Source: Chitinophagales bacterium
Lineage (GTDB): Bacteria; Bacteroidota; Bacteroidia; Chitinophagales; Saprospiraceae
Length of the DNA stretch: 64,000 bases
Direction of reading: 5' to 3'
Assembly (NCBI GenBank): GCA_017303875.1
Contig: JAFLBP010000001.1
Coordinates: 244,943 to 308,942 of the forward strand
The position numbers and the translations under genes are program-made. The stretch's first letter is position 1, and every line of letters begins with the position of its first letter. Positions 8,404 to 18,700 of the stretch are shown piece by piece. Under the pieces are notes generated by a model that saw nothing but the letters and a program-made list of their open reading frames with translations, was not told where the DNA came from and did not search any database.

Positions 8404-10170
8404 TTACCGGACTACAATCTTTCCACTGCTTTGTGCCTGTCCGACAAACACCGTCCAGACATACACTCCGGCAGGTAATCCTTCTACTGAAAGCGGCACC
8501 AATGCCGTTCCGGGTGCTTCCTGCCGTTCCAGCGAACGCACTACCCTGCCTGTGGCATCCATCAGTTGCAGGCGCAGGCGACCGCCTTCCGAAGTAACGG
8601 TAAACTGCACGGTAGTGCGCGCAGGGTTGGGGGAAAAAGTAACAAGCGGGCTTGTAATATCCGGTTGATTCACAGCAGATTGTGCAATAGCGCGCTCAAC
8701 CGCGGCGCGCGCGTCCACAATGCCCCAGCCGTAAGTATTATTCGGGCGAGCCTGCGGATCAAGGGTGCACCCAAAGGTGTCGGCGGAAAAACGGGCGGTC
8801 TGCTGAATGATTTGCTCTACCGTGGCTACCTCGCCAATGAGATCGGGGTTGGCGGAAAGAACCAGGGCTACTAAGCCGGCCACATGCGGGCCAGACATGC
8901 TGGTGCCACTGAAATTGGCATAAGCGCCACCGGGTACGGAGGAGCGAATGCCTTGTCCGGGCGCCGAGACATTGGGTTTGATCCGATTACTGGCATCAAT
9001 CGTGACCGGGCCACGGCTGCTGAAACCGGCAATACGGTCGTCGTCGCGGGTAGCACCGATACTGAAACTTTCTTCAAAATAGGCAGGCGGGCCATACGTC
9101 GTATTACAACCGCCGCCGCCAAAATTGCCATTACTGACCACCACAAAAACGCCGGAAGCTTTCAGCGCAATAATGGCCTGACGCAGCAAATCATCCACCG
9201 TCACATCGGTGCAGCCTTCGCCTGTGGAGCAATACCAGGAGTTATTGATGACATGCGGCGCCCGGGCGGGATTCGCATTTTCGCCCTTGACGTCCGTCGG
9301 GGCCAAAAACCACTGGAAACAACCCAAATACGTGGAAGGCGTACCATTGCCGCGCTCCATATTGCGGCAGGCAACCCATTTGGAGCCAGGCGCCACACCG
9401 ATCTGATTGCCTTGTCCGTCGTCGCCGGCCATCGTACCCATGGTATGGGTGCCGTGACTGTTGTCGTCGCAGGGCGCCGGCGTATTGTAGCCGCAGGGGT
9501 TCAGGCTGTCGCCATTAAGCGGCGTTGGTCCGCTGATGGCATCAAACCAGTTGTAGTTATGATTAATGGTATCGGTCAGGGCGTTATAGCCCCGATAATG
9601 GCCTTTGATAGCCGGATGTTGCCACTCATAGCCCGTGTCGGCGCCGCCGATGGTGATACCTTGTCCGGTAAAACCCATCGCCCAGACCATGGGTGCGTTG
9701 ATGCGCGACACGCCCCATTCGATGCCATCGCGCGAAGCGGAAAGCAGCGGATCGGCTGTTTCATAATCAAGTGCGATGGCCGGATCCGGTGCGATGGCCC
9801 GCACTTCGGGGAGTTCGGCTAACCATTGAATGGTTGCGGCGTCGGCTTGTCCGACAGCCAGCGCATTGACCAGCCAAATACTGTTGAGGTGGGCATTTTC
9901 GGCACGCAGGCGCGCCACTGCGCGTTGCTGGCGTTCCTGCGCCAGGCTGAGCAGGGCGTTGTATACAAAGTCGGCTTTGGCATTTTTGCCTTTTATCTGC
10001 GCGGCTGCCGATAAATCTGCCCGGCCGTGAAAAGCGACCAGCACATCCGTTTTTCCACCGCGCTCCACACTTTCGAGTACTAAGGGAGAAACTTTGTCGG
10101 ACCAGACATTTTGCGCATTCAGGAACTGAACCAGCAGCAGGCAAACGATTGAAAAAGCAAGTTTTTGCAT
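8404..10170 (-). CDS. Secreted subtilisin-family (S8) serine protease with T9SS sorting domain
   Basis: This 588-residue exported protease has a signal peptide of about 20 residues and then an inhibitor-like prodomain (to about 140). The S8 catalytic triad is intact: Asp178 in GGADTG, His239 in SHGTHTMGTMAG and Ser424 in FSGTSMSGPHVAG. The last 75 residues (from about 511, TFSPNPARTTVQF, ending GLPAGVYVW...GKIVVR) form a type A T9SS C-terminal sorting domain. Family knowledge therefore predicts export through the type IX system and surface anchoring or release. It is the first gene of a probable three-gene run with the glycosidase-like and acetyltransferase genes. Confidence 0.93.
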   Translation of the reverse strand: MQKLAFSIVCLLLVQFLNAQNVWSDKVSPLVLESVERGGKTDVLVAFHGRADLSAAAQIKGKNAKADFVYNALLSLAQERQQRAVARLRAENAHLNSIWLVNALAVGQADAATIQWLAELPEVRAIAPDPAIALDYETADPLLSASRDGIEWGVSRINAPMVWAMGFTGQGITIGGADTGYEWQHPAIKGHYRGYNALTDTINHNYNWFDAISGPTPLNGDSLNPCGYNTPAPCDDNSHGTHTMGTMAGDDGQGNQIGVAPGSKWVACRNMERGNGTPSTYLGCFQWFLAPTDVKGENANPARAPHVINNSWYCSTGEGCTDVTVDDLLRQAIIALKASGVFVVVSNGNFGGGGCNTTYGPPAYFEESFSIGATRDDDRIAGFSSRGPVTIDASNRIKPNVSAPGQGIRSSVPGGAYANFSGTSMSGPHVAGLVALVLSANPDLIGEVATVEQIIQQTARFSADTFGCTLDPQARPNNTYGWGIVDARAAVERAIAQSAVNQPDITSPLVTFSPNPARTTVQFTVTSEGGRLRLQLMDATGRVVRSLERQEAPGTALVPLSVEGLPAGVYVWTVFVGQAQSSGKIVVR

Positions 10171-10189
10171 GAACAGATTATTTTTAGGG

Positions 10190-10197
10190 CAAATGTA
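10190..10197 (-). promoter_or_regulatory. -7 box of the S8 protease gene
   Basis: TACATTTG on the minus strand matches TAnnTTTG and ends 19 bases upstream of the start codon. Confidence 0.55.
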
Positions 10198-10276
10198 TCA
10201 GCTTGCCTGCTCCTTTAAAATGTTTAAATGCAATTATGGTGGATATTTTCCAAAATCAAGCTCCGATGAAAAGTAC

Positions 10277-10284
10277 TACCTTTG
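10277..10284 (+). promoter_or_regulatory. -7 box of rpiB
   Basis: TACCTTTG matches TAnnTTTG exactly, 40 bases upstream of the rpiB ATG. No convincing -33 TTTG is seen at the expected distance. Confidence 0.55.
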
Positions 10285-10324
10285 AGCCTGAATCTTCGCG
10301 TCAGGTTTAAAAAAAACACATTCA

Positions 10325-10756
10325 ATGAAAATTGCAATTGGTTGCGATCACGCCGGTTATCCTTACAAAGACGGTTTGATTGCCATGCTTCAACAACAGG
10401 GACATATGGTGCTTGATTTCGGCACCCACGGCCCTGATTCTGTAGATTACCCCGATTTTGCGCATGCTGTGGCCTCCGCCGTGGAAGATGGCCGCGCCGA
10501 ACGCGGTATCGTCATTTGCGGCAGCGGCAACGGCGTTGCCATCACTGCCAACAAACACCAGCAGGTGCGTTGCGCCCTTTGCTGGACAGAAGAGATTGCC
10601 GCGCTGGCCCGTCAGCACAACGATGCCAACGTGATTGCCCTGCCCGCGCGTTTTGTACCGGAAATCGTGGCACAGGCGATGGTGCGCATTTTCCTAAGTA
10701 CCGAATTTGAAGGCGGTCGCCACGAGCGCCGCGTTCAGCGCATTGCCTGCATGTAA
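10325..10756 (+). CDS. rpiB: Ribose-5-phosphate isomerase B
   Basis: This 143-residue cytosolic enzyme interconverts ribose-5-phosphate and ribulose-5-phosphate in the pentose phosphate pathway. The RpiB/LacAB family signatures are complete. They are the N-terminal IAIGCDHAGYPYK (phosphate-binding His), D-F-G-T-H, Y-P-D-F-A, and ICGSGNGVAITANK, which carries the catalytic Cys and the oxyanion-hole glycines. R-C-A-L-C...A-R-x-H-N-D-A-N-V-I-x-L-P-A-R follows. The length is normal. The start is supported by perfect alignment of MKIAIGCDHAG with the family. Confidence 0.97.
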   Translation: MKIAIGCDHAGYPYKDGLIAMLQQQGHMVLDFGTHGPDSVDYPDFAHAVASAVEDGRAERGIVICGSGNGVAITANKHQQVRCALCWTEEIAALARQHNDANVIALPARFVPEIVAQAMVRIFLSTEFEGGRHERRVQRIACM

Positions 10757-10830
10757 AAATATGCTTTTCGGCATAATTTTCGCAGGACAAATGCCTAAAT
10801 TACAGCATTTCAAGTACCACACTTTTCAAC

Positions 10831-12507
10831 ATGAAACTACGCACCCTCCTTTTCCTGGGGCTGTTGCTGCCTTTGGCGGCCACCCAGGCTCAAACAGACT
10901 CCAGCGGCCAATTCCAGACCAGAAGAACAAACAAGCCTGTACCCAAATATTTACCCAAAGGCTATGACCTGCCGGAGGTAAAAAAACAAGCGGACGCCAT
11001 AGACCCGCAGCAGCTGCGCAGTCTCGTGGATTCCATCACCCAGCCCGCTTTTGAAGGGCGCGGCAATGCACAACCCGGCATCAAAAAAGCAGCTGATTAC
11101 CTGGCCGATCAATTTTCGGCGCTCGGATTACAGCCTGCCGGCGATCGCAGAACCTATTTGCAACATTTCGATGTGACCCGCGAAGCCTGGGGCGCTATCG
11201 GCCTCAAAGTGGGCGCCCGCAGCTTCGAGCAGACGAAAGATTTTTACGTATTTCCCGGCTATATCAGCGATATGCCACTGCTCAACCTCAAAGAAGTGAT
11301 TTTTGTAGGGTATGGCATCGAAGATTCTACCTACAATGATTACGGCAAAACCGATGTAAAAGGTAAAGCCGTAATTTTTTATGCCGGCGAACCCCTCGAC
11401 AGCAAGGGTAATTCCCTGATTACCAAAAATGCCTTCCGCTCCAACTGGTCGCTCGACTGGCAGCGGAAACTCGAACTGGCCCAAAGCAAAGGCGCCACTT
11501 TTGCTTTTGTTATCGATCAAAATCCGGCAGAAAGCCAAAAACGATACGGTAAATTGCTGGCAGGCGGTATGTGGCGCGCCAATACCAGCAGCATGCGCAG
11601 CATGAAAAACAACGAAGGCGGCCTCAACGCCATGTTTGTTTCCACGGCGGTTGCAGAGGCTATTTTGGGTAAAAAAGCGGCAAAGGCAGAAGAGGCCATG
11701 GCTGCGCTCAAAAACGGCGAAGTGTTTAAAGCCGTAAAAGTAAAAAGCAGCATCGAGGTGAAACTCGACAAGGAAAATGAAACCCTGAGCGGCGACAACG
11801 TGGTGGGCATGATTGAAGGCAGCGACAAAAACCTCAAAAAAGAAGCCCTGCTCATCAGCGCGTATTACGATCATTTCGGCAAGCCGGAACAGGGTGCAGC
11901 GTTCAGCGGCGCCGACAACAACGCCAGCGGTGTGGCAGCGCTGCTCGAAATTGCCCGCGCCATGGCAGCAGCACAAAAGGAAGGCCTCGGCCCCAAACGC
12001 ACCGTTGTATTTTTGCTGACGGCCGGACATGAAAAGGCCAACGCCGGTGCATCGTTTTACAGTGCCTATGCAGCTTATCCGATCGACCGCACCATCACCA
12101 GTATCAGCCTCGAACGCCTCGGCCGAGCAGATGACAGCCACAAAACGCCTTATGTTTATGTGGTTGGCGCCGACCGCAGCAGCATCGACATGGACAACCT
12201 GATTGATTACACCAATCACTTTAACACCAAGCTGGAACTCGATAAATCGCTTGGAGATGCCGACCATGCCGATAAGCATTTTGAAAATGCCGACAACTAT
12301 GTTTACGTTTCGCGTAAGGTGCCGGCAGTCAGCTTCTTCGGCAGCAAAATGGAGCGCAGCGCAAGTGCCAGCGATACTGCCGAAAAATTAGACTATAAAC
12401 TCCTGCAACAACGCGCACAATTGGTCTTTTATACCGCCTGGGATATTGCCAATCGCCCGGTGCGCATAGGCTTCCAGGATGGTAGCTTTAAGGCCGTAAA
12501 AGAGTAA
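10831..12507 (+). CDS. Catalytically degenerate M28-peptidase homologue, secreted
   Basis: This 558-residue exported protein has the layout of Bacteroidota M28 aminopeptidases: a signal peptide (1-20), a PA-like insert (about 155-260, VFVGYGIEDSxYNDY...VKGKAVIFYAGEP) and a C-terminal M28 fold. The family's metal and catalytic residues are mostly replaced. AHYDH is here AYYDH (Tyr345 for His). GADDN is GADNN (Asn363 for Asp). GEE is GHE (His400 for the catalytic Glu; Glu401 kept). NLDM is SLER (Glu428 for Asp). The final YHxxxDT His is Ala511. The scaffold and surrounding residues are otherwise well conserved, so this is a pseudoenzyme rather than a decayed gene. It may bind peptides or act as a partner; this is inference. 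Confidence 0.85.
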   Translation: MKLRTLLFLGLLLPLAATQAQTDSSGQFQTRRTNKPVPKYLPKGYDLPEVKKQADAIDPQQLRSLVDSITQPAFEGRGNAQPGIKKAADYLADQFSALGLQPAGDRRTYLQHFDVTREAWGAIGLKVGARSFEQTKDFYVFPGYISDMPLLNLKEVIFVGYGIEDSTYNDYGKTDVKGKAVIFYAGEPLDSKGNSLITKNAFRSNWSLDWQRKLELAQSKGATFAFVIDQNPAESQKRYGKLLAGGMWRANTSSMRSMKNNEGGLNAMFVSTAVAEAILGKKAAKAEEAMAALKNGEVFKAVKVKSSIEVKLDKENETLSGDNVVGMIEGSDKNLKKEALLISAYYDHFGKPEQGAAFSGADNNASGVAALLEIARAMAAAQKEGLGPKRTVVFLLTAGHEKANAGASFYSAYAAYPIDRTITSISLERLGRADDSHKTPYVYVVGADRSSIDMDNLIDYTNHFNTKLELDKSLGDADHADKHFENADNYVYVSRKVPAVSFFGSKMERSASASDTAEKLDYKLLQQRAQLVFYTAWDIANRPVRIGFQDGSFKAVKE

Positions 12508-12522
12508 AAGTTTATAAAAAAC

Positions 12523-12574
12523 ACAGGAGTCATCCCGAATTTTGGAATATACATCAATTCTGGATGACTCCTGT
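12523..12574. terminator. Bidirectional hairpin between convergent genes
   Basis: ACAGGAGTCATCC (12523-12535) pairs perfectly with GGATGACTCCTGT (12562-12574). The minus-strand side is followed by a T-rich run, while the plus-strand side has only TTT. It sits between the M28-like gene and the convergent amine oxidase gene. The inside of the loop holds TCCCGAATTTTGG, a motif also found in the terminators at 21903 and 38199. Confidence 0.75.
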
Positions 12575-12604
12575 TTAAATTCAACGAATCAGGAATCCGG
12601 TCTT

Positions 12605-13957
12605 TTATTGCAGTTCAATAATCTTTTCCGCTTCGCGCAAACCACTCAGGTAGGCGCCGTGCGCGGTGGAGAAATAATCAATTTCGGTATGCTCACCGGC
12701 AAAGAATAATTTATCCTGCACGGCTGCGGCCAGGTCGTCGAAATGTCGCATTTCAGTGCCTACTGCGGTGTAAGAATAGGCGCCAAAGCTGTTTTCATTG
12801 CTGTTCCAGCGGGTGCGTAAAAAATCGACAGGATCCGGGATGCTGCTCCCGTAAATATCCCGCAGGTGCTTCATAACCTCGTAAATGATTTCTGCATCGA
12901 GCATGGTTTCCGTTTGGCGGGCATAATCGGCGTAGGCGAAAGTCATCAGCGCATTGACGGAGGGGTGAAACTTCCTGACATTGACAAAATAATTGAACTT
13001 GTCGCGGGCCTCCGGCGTGTAGGAAAGGTACTGCACATCGTCCCAGAACGCTGTATCCCAGCGCAGCAAAAACTTATTGACACAGCTCATACCCACCTTG
13101 TCGATGGCGTTTAGTTTATTGGCCGGCAGGGAAGGTGTAAATGCAATTGTATTATTTTTCAACACGCCGAGCGGGACCGTCACAATGACATAATCGGCTT
13201 CGCTTGTGGTGCCGTTATGGCTTACCCGTACTTTTCCTGCGGTGTAATCAATTTTTGTAACACGCTGATTAAGTTGCACTTGCAGATCTTTAGCCAGATA
13301 ATTGGCGATGGTATCATAGCCATTGGTGGCAATTTTCTCCACACCGCCGTATTCTTCCCCTTCGTTGTAGAGCAGCGAGGATAATTTATTCAGATCGCCC
13401 GTGTCGAAAGTGAGATAAGTGGACAGGAAAAACTTCCAGAGACGGTCGTTGGCGTACTGCGGGTATTTGTTATTGAAAACCGTTTCAAAACTTTGTCCGG
13501 CGTTGCCGCTATTCATCAGGGTATCGAGCACGTCATAAAAGGCTTCTTCCTGGTCGGCGTACAGCGAATCGGCGCGCAAGCCTCCGCCAAGATCCCAGGA
13601 TTTTATACTTTCATCGTCGGTATGAAACGTCGTCATGCCTGCCTGCTCGGCAAGCGTGGCGATGGGGTTTCCTTGTACGCCGTGTATCCAGCTGGCGCCT
13701 TCGTCGAAGGCGATACCGAGGCTGCGGTTGCTGCGCAGGCGGCCGCCCACGCGGTCTTGCGCTTCCAGCACCGTCACTTTGAAACCCCGGTTTTGAAGTT
13801 GGCGGGCTGCTGCCAAACCGGCAATACCGGCACCGATCACCAGCACGGATTTATCGCTGAATTGTTCGTTTTTGTCGCAGGCATGCAGCAGGGCCGGGCC
13901 GATGAGGAGTGCGCTGGCGCCTTGCAGGGAGTGTTTTAGAAAGGTACGTCGTTGCAT
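12605..13957 (-). CDS. FAD-dependent amine oxidase with Tat-type lipoprotein signal
   Basis: This 450-residue flavoprotein of the monoamine oxidase family starts MQRRTFLKHS, a twin-arginine signal, ending in a lipobox-like L-L-H-A-C. It is therefore probably folded with FAD in the cytoplasm before export. The Rossmann dinucleotide motif VLVIGAGIAGLAAARQL...VTVLEAQDRVGGRLRS (about 39-76) is intact. So is the C-terminal FAD motif FFAGEHTEIDYFSTAHGAYLSGLREAEKII. GASWIHG is the usual substrate-side loop. It oxidises an amine to an imine or aldehyde; the substrate cannot be read. It has its own TAnnTTTG box upstream. Confidence 0.92.
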   Translation of the reverse strand: MQRRTFLKHSLQGASALLIGPALLHACDKNEQFSDKSVLVIGAGIAGLAAARQLQNRGFKVTVLEAQDRVGGRLRSNRSLGIAFDEGASWIHGVQGNPIATLAEQAGMTTFHTDDESIKSWDLGGGLRADSLYADQEEAFYDVLDTLMNSGNAGQSFETVFNNKYPQYANDRLWKFFLSTYLTFDTGDLNKLSSLLYNEGEEYGGVEKIATNGYDTIANYLAKDLQVQLNQRVTKIDYTAGKVRVSHNGTTSEADYVIVTVPLGVLKNNTIAFTPSLPANKLNAIDKVGMSCVNKFLLRWDTAFWDDVQYLSYTPEARDKFNYFVNVRKFHPSVNALMTFAYADYARQTETMLDAEIIYEVMKHLRDIYGSSIPDPVDFLRTRWNSNENSFGAYSYTAVGTEMRHFDDLAAAVQDKLFFAGEHTEIDYFSTAHGAYLSGLREAEKIIELQ

Positions 13958-13974
13958 GAGGTGGTAAATTAAAG

Positions 13975-13982
13975 CAAAAGTA
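13975..13982 (-). promoter_or_regulatory. -7 box of the amine oxidase gene
   Basis: TACTTTTG on the minus strand matches TAnnTTTG, 17 bases upstream of the ATG at 13957. Confidence 0.55.
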
Positions 13983-14036
13983 CTACCGCAACTGATTTTT
14001 CCCTATTCTTGCAACGCACATCACAACTTTTTTGCA

Positions 14037-15680
14037 ATGAAAAACATTCTGTACCTCTTCCTCGCTCTGATTCCCCTCCAACTAAATGCCCAAAACACCG
14101 GCGTCGGCGCCAAAGCGCCCAAAGGCGCTAAAATGTACTTCGACGGCACGGCTAAATCATTTACCGACAACTGGCAGTACTGGAATGGCCCACGCCTCAA
14201 AGCCTCCGGCCCGGTACAATGGCCGCTGCTGCCCGACCCCGCCGGAAAAGGCTTGGTGTTCAGCAGCAATGACCCCGCCGCCGCTGGCGGACTGTACGGC
14301 GCTGCCGACCTCGTTACGAAACAGGAATTCCGCGATTTTCGCGCCCACGTGGAGTTTTACATCGCCGACCCGGGCGGTAACAGCGGCGTTTATCTCCAAA
14401 ACCGCTTTGAAATTCAGGTGCTCGACGGCGACTCCACAGCCCACGGCCTGGCCGCCGTCATCAACGAGCGCCCCGCCGTTTATTTTCCCTACAAGGGTCT
14501 GAAACAGTGGAATGCCTACGATATTGTGTTCCGCGCCGCGCGTTTTAAAGATGGTAAAATGGTGGAAAAACCTATGGTCACCATGCTCTTTAACGGCGTA
14601 AAAGTACACCGCAACCAAGCCATTAATCAGGTCTGGGGTGGCCCGAATTCGGGTATCGACGGCGGGAACGACAATGGTCGCGGCCTGACCGACCGACCCG
14701 GCGGACTCAAACTCCAGGCGGAAGGCCACAACGTGTATTACCGCAACATCTGGATTCAAAACCTGAACCTCGACAAGCCCGATACCGACCTGCTGCTGCC
14801 AGGCAAACCCGCGCTCGAACAAGGCGAACACGCCGCCAAACTCCTGCGGATTCCTTACAAAAGCAAACTCGACAATACCGATCGCACGTATTTTGTCTAC
14901 CTGCCGCGCGGCCACAACGGCGTAGTGGGGGATAAAAAATACCCCGTGCTGCTCTTCCTGCACGGCAATGGCGAACGCGGCAATGGCAAAGACGAGTTGG
15001 ACTACGTCATCACCCACGGCCCTTTGTACGAAGCCTGGATTCAGAAGCGCGATCTGCCATTTATCATCATTTCGCCGCAACTGCACATGTTTGATATGGA
15101 TAAACGCAACATTTCCTATATCGACAAACGCGAACGCAGCTGGATTCCGCAGCGCCTTGAAAAAGGAACACCGCCCCGCAACTGGGGCGACCCGCAGGCT
15201 GCCCTGATGTCGGGCGTGCTGCCCAGCGATACGTTTCCCGGCGGGCGAAAAACCCTGCCGGAGGGCTGGAACCTTGTTGAAGAAGACCTGATCGGCATGC
15301 TGGATATTGTGCAGCTGTATTTTCAGGGCGATGCGCAGCGCACTTATCTGAGCGGACTGAGCTACGGCGGTTTTGGCACCTGGCATCTGGCGCATACCCA
15401 TCCGGAGCGTTTTGCCGCTATTGCACCCGTTGTGGGCTGGGGCCATCCCGATTACATGGAGCCGATTGCCAAGGCTGGCTTGCCGGTTTGGGCCTATGCA
15501 GGCGGATTAGATCCTGTGGTGCAGCCGCGTTATTTTTACGCCGGACTAAACCGCCTCAAAAGCCAGAGCAAGGCCGAAGTGCGTTTTACCATTCACGAAG
15601 ACCTGGGCCACGATACCTGGCGGCGCGTATATGGCGGTTCCGATTTATATGAATGGCTGTTGAGTAAAAAAAGGGAGTAA
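14037..15680 (+). CDS. Secreted fusion: DUF1080 lectin/glycosidase-like domain plus alpha/beta-hydrolase esterase
   Basis: This 547-residue protein has a signal peptide (MKNILYLFLALIPLQLNAQ) and two catalytic-type modules. Residues about 30-245 show the DUF1080 (3-keto-disaccharide hydrolase-like) concanavalin fold, with E-F-R-D-F-R-A-H-V-E-F, GGNSGVYLQNRFEIQVLD, and GGLKLQAEGHNVYYRNIWI at its end. Residues about 280-547 form an alpha/beta-hydrolase of the feruloyl/carbohydrate esterase kind, with LFLHGNGERG, nucleophile GLSYGG, acid GGLDPVV and base DLGHDTW. The fusion suggests removal of an ester from, and cleavage of, the same glycan; this is inference. A TATTCTTG sequence about 30 bases upstream is a weak promoter candidate. 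Confidence 0.85.
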   Translation: MKNILYLFLALIPLQLNAQNTGVGAKAPKGAKMYFDGTAKSFTDNWQYWNGPRLKASGPVQWPLLPDPAGKGLVFSSNDPAAAGGLYGAADLVTKQEFRDFRAHVEFYIADPGGNSGVYLQNRFEIQVLDGDSTAHGLAAVINERPAVYFPYKGLKQWNAYDIVFRAARFKDGKMVEKPMVTMLFNGVKVHRNQAINQVWGGPNSGIDGGNDNGRGLTDRPGGLKLQAEGHNVYYRNIWIQNLNLDKPDTDLLLPGKPALEQGEHAAKLLRIPYKSKLDNTDRTYFVYLPRGHNGVVGDKKYPVLLFLHGNGERGNGKDELDYVITHGPLYEAWIQKRDLPFIIISPQLHMFDMDKRNISYIDKRERSWIPQRLEKGTPPRNWGDPQAALMSGVLPSDTFPGGRKTLPEGWNLVEEDLIGMLDIVQLYFQGDAQRTYLSGLSYGGFGTWHLAHTHPERFAAIAPVVGWGHPDYMEPIAKAGLPVWAYAGGLDPVVQPRYFYAGLNRLKSQSKAEVRFTIHEDLGHDTWRRVYGGSDLYEWLLSKKRE

Positions 15681-15744
15681 GCATCAAAGCAGCGTTTGTT
15701 GGGCGGGTCGCTTCTTCAATAATAGACATCAAAACAAAACGACC

Positions 15745-18700
15745 ATGCGACTAATCTTTACCGCCTTCTTATTGGGCTTACATTCCATTTTTGCTACCCT
15801 TTTTTGCCAAAATGACCCTTGTGCCGGTACTTTCCAGCCCGGCTTCCCGCAAATAAGCGGAAATGCGCAAATGACCTGTGAAACACCTTACACGACCCTG
15901 ACCTTACAGCCCGGCTCAGGGTCGTCGTTTACCTACTCCTGGGCATTCGACAACGCCATTATTTCCAATACGCAGGCCATAACGGTTAACCGCATCGGGC
16001 GCTATGATGTGACGGTTACCGCATCCAACGGTTGCACGCGCACCCTTTTTAAATTGGTTGTGGATGCCTGCGTCAGCAATGAAATTGCAGGCTTGCAACC
16101 GCGGGAATGCGACCTGCCGGATTCACCGGATTTCAACCCGGCTGAAAGCTGCTTTGAGGCCTGCGTTACCCGGTGTGCCTTGCCTGAAGTTTGGGGCAGC
16201 ACGGCGCCCTGGCAATTTGATGTCCCAATTCCCGGATGGTGCAGCATGATCCAGAACGACCAATGGTTTAGTTTTATGGCCTTGCAGGAGAGTATTGAAA
16301 TTGAAGTGGAAGCAAGCAATTGTTCTAACGGCGACGGCGTTCAGGTAGCCATATACTCCAGCTGCCAGGGGCCGCCGCTGGCCTGTGAGGCTGGTGGCGA
16401 CGGAGAGGCAAATTTTATTCAGCGAATCAGCACTTCAGATCTTATTCCCGGGCAGGCCTATTTCATTGTCATTGATGGTTTTTCAGGCGATCAATGCGAT
16501 TTCAGAATGCGCGCCACACCCTGGAACAGTTGGACAGAACTGTGCAACGATGATTGCCCGCCCGGATTCACCTGTGTCGGCTCTTTGGATACCGTACAAT
16601 TGGAAGCACCGGAGGAGCTTTGCCCGAATCAACTGGGTAAACTACTGATCAATTTACCAGATAACGCCTTGATTACAGGTTATTTATGGACGGCTCCGCC
16701 CGGCACCCTGATCAACGGACAGGAAACGCCGCTCATTATTTACGGCCCGCAGGGCAAAAAGCCGAGCATTCAGATGGGCAATGAAAGTGGCAATATCTGC
16801 GTGCGTTTATTGCGTTATTTCCAGCCGCCCAGCCCTTCACTATGCGTATATATCGACGTCAATAACGGCTATGATACCACCTTGCCCGACACAACGGTCT
16901 GCGCCGAAAACCTGCCCTACCTTGCGCCATGGGGCGCAGAAATTTTCAGCAATGGCACTTACACCGGCATTGTGGCGGCAGTGGACGGTTGCGATTCCTT
17001 ACTGCGGCAGAAAGTCACCATTGTTCCCCTGAAAGTGAATCAGTTCAATTTTGTCGTCTGTGGCAATGAATGCGTAAGCGTTGGCGGCCAAACCTACTGC
17101 GAGTCCGGTTTTTATTCCAACACCAGCATTGGTAGCAGCGGCTGCGAGGAGCAAAACAATGTTTTTCTTACCCAATTGACCCCGCTGGCCGAAATTATCG
17201 CCCCCGCACAACCGCCCTGCGCACAAACTTCATTTGTGCTAAATTCAGCAACGCCTTCAAGTCTGGGAGCGACCTTCAAACGCTGGTATCGGCTACCGCA
17301 AAATCAACTGCTTGGCCTGGGCGACCAATTGACAATTACGCAAAGCGGCACCTATGTTCTTGAATGCAGGGTTGTCTTCGGACAGGTGAGCTGCTCCGCC
17401 TTCGACACCATTACAGTAGATTTTACTACGGGCAACCTGCCTCTGACCACCACGGCCATCATGGCGAATCCCTGCATCAGTTCGCTCAGCATTCTGACAG
17501 CCAGCAGCATTTCCGGAACAAGCTTTGCCTGGAGCGGGCCTGACAATTTTCAGGCAAACGGCGCTTCCGTTACCGCAATTCAGGCAGGCACGTATACCGT
17601 GATCGCTACGGCCGGCAATGGCTGTACAAGCACGGCGAGTTTAGTTGTGCCAACCGTGACGCCCATTAGCGTTCAAGCCTTCAACGATACGCTGAACTGC
17701 TACTCTCCGACCCTCGATTTGCAGGCAACAAGCAACGCTGTGCAGCCCGTTTACGCCTGGCAGGAACTCAGCCCCAATGCTTGGCAGGTAACCGTAACCG
17801 ATGCTGCCAGCGGCTGTACCGCCACCGATATTGCCGAAATATTGATCGACCTCGATACCCCCTTGGTTCGTGTTGCCAACCTGACAATCAACTGCTCCAA
17901 CCCTTTACAAACCCTTGATTATCTGACAGATGCAGACCCGCATAGCTGGATTTGGACAGGACCTGACGGCAGTGAATATCCCAACCTCAACCCCATGGTC
18001 GGGCTTGCCGGCGATTATACCGTCGTTGTAACCCAAATCGACAACGGCTGCCAGGCAAGCGCAGTACTTAATGTTTCGGAAGACAAATTGCCGCCACCAC
18101 TAAGTATTCAGCAGACACCCGTACAATGTGGCGACACCAGCTACACCTTGCAGGCAATTGCGCCGGGAGCCGTTCTCATCTGGTGGAGCGGACCGGATGC
18201 GTGGACAGATTCGCTCGCCACAACCACGGTCGCGCAGCCGGGCCTTTACACGGCCCATGCGATCGGGCAAAATGGCTGCGATACGAGTGCCGTTGTTGAT
18301 GTGTTGCCGGCGCCGGACTTTCCGCAAATTTCGGTAAGCGGCGATTCGCTCACTTGCGCCGACCCCATCGGTCAACTTAGTGTTACCGCCGATTCCAGTG
18401 TCATATCTTTTGCGTGGAGCGGACCGAACAATTTCAGTTCAACCCTGCCCAACCCGCAAGTCGACAGCATTGGCGTTTACACCTTAATCGTAAGCAACAC
18501 GCAGGGCTGCAGCGCAAGCGCTCAGGCGGTAGTGGTCGGTGGCTGCAGTGTCGGGGCAACAGGTATTCAGCTACTTTCCGGCATCAAAGTGTATCCGGTT
18601 CCAAGTACAGGGCAAATTTACCTGGAAAGCAGCAGCGATTGGCAAAATTCGAGCCTGCAACTTGCCCTTCGCGACCTACAGGGTAAAATTATCTGGAGCA

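Noticed and set aside
14157..15446. Minus-strand open frame of 429 codons opposite the DUF1080-esterase gene
   Set aside because: It has no family motif and lies fully inside a gene with intact motifs on the other strand.
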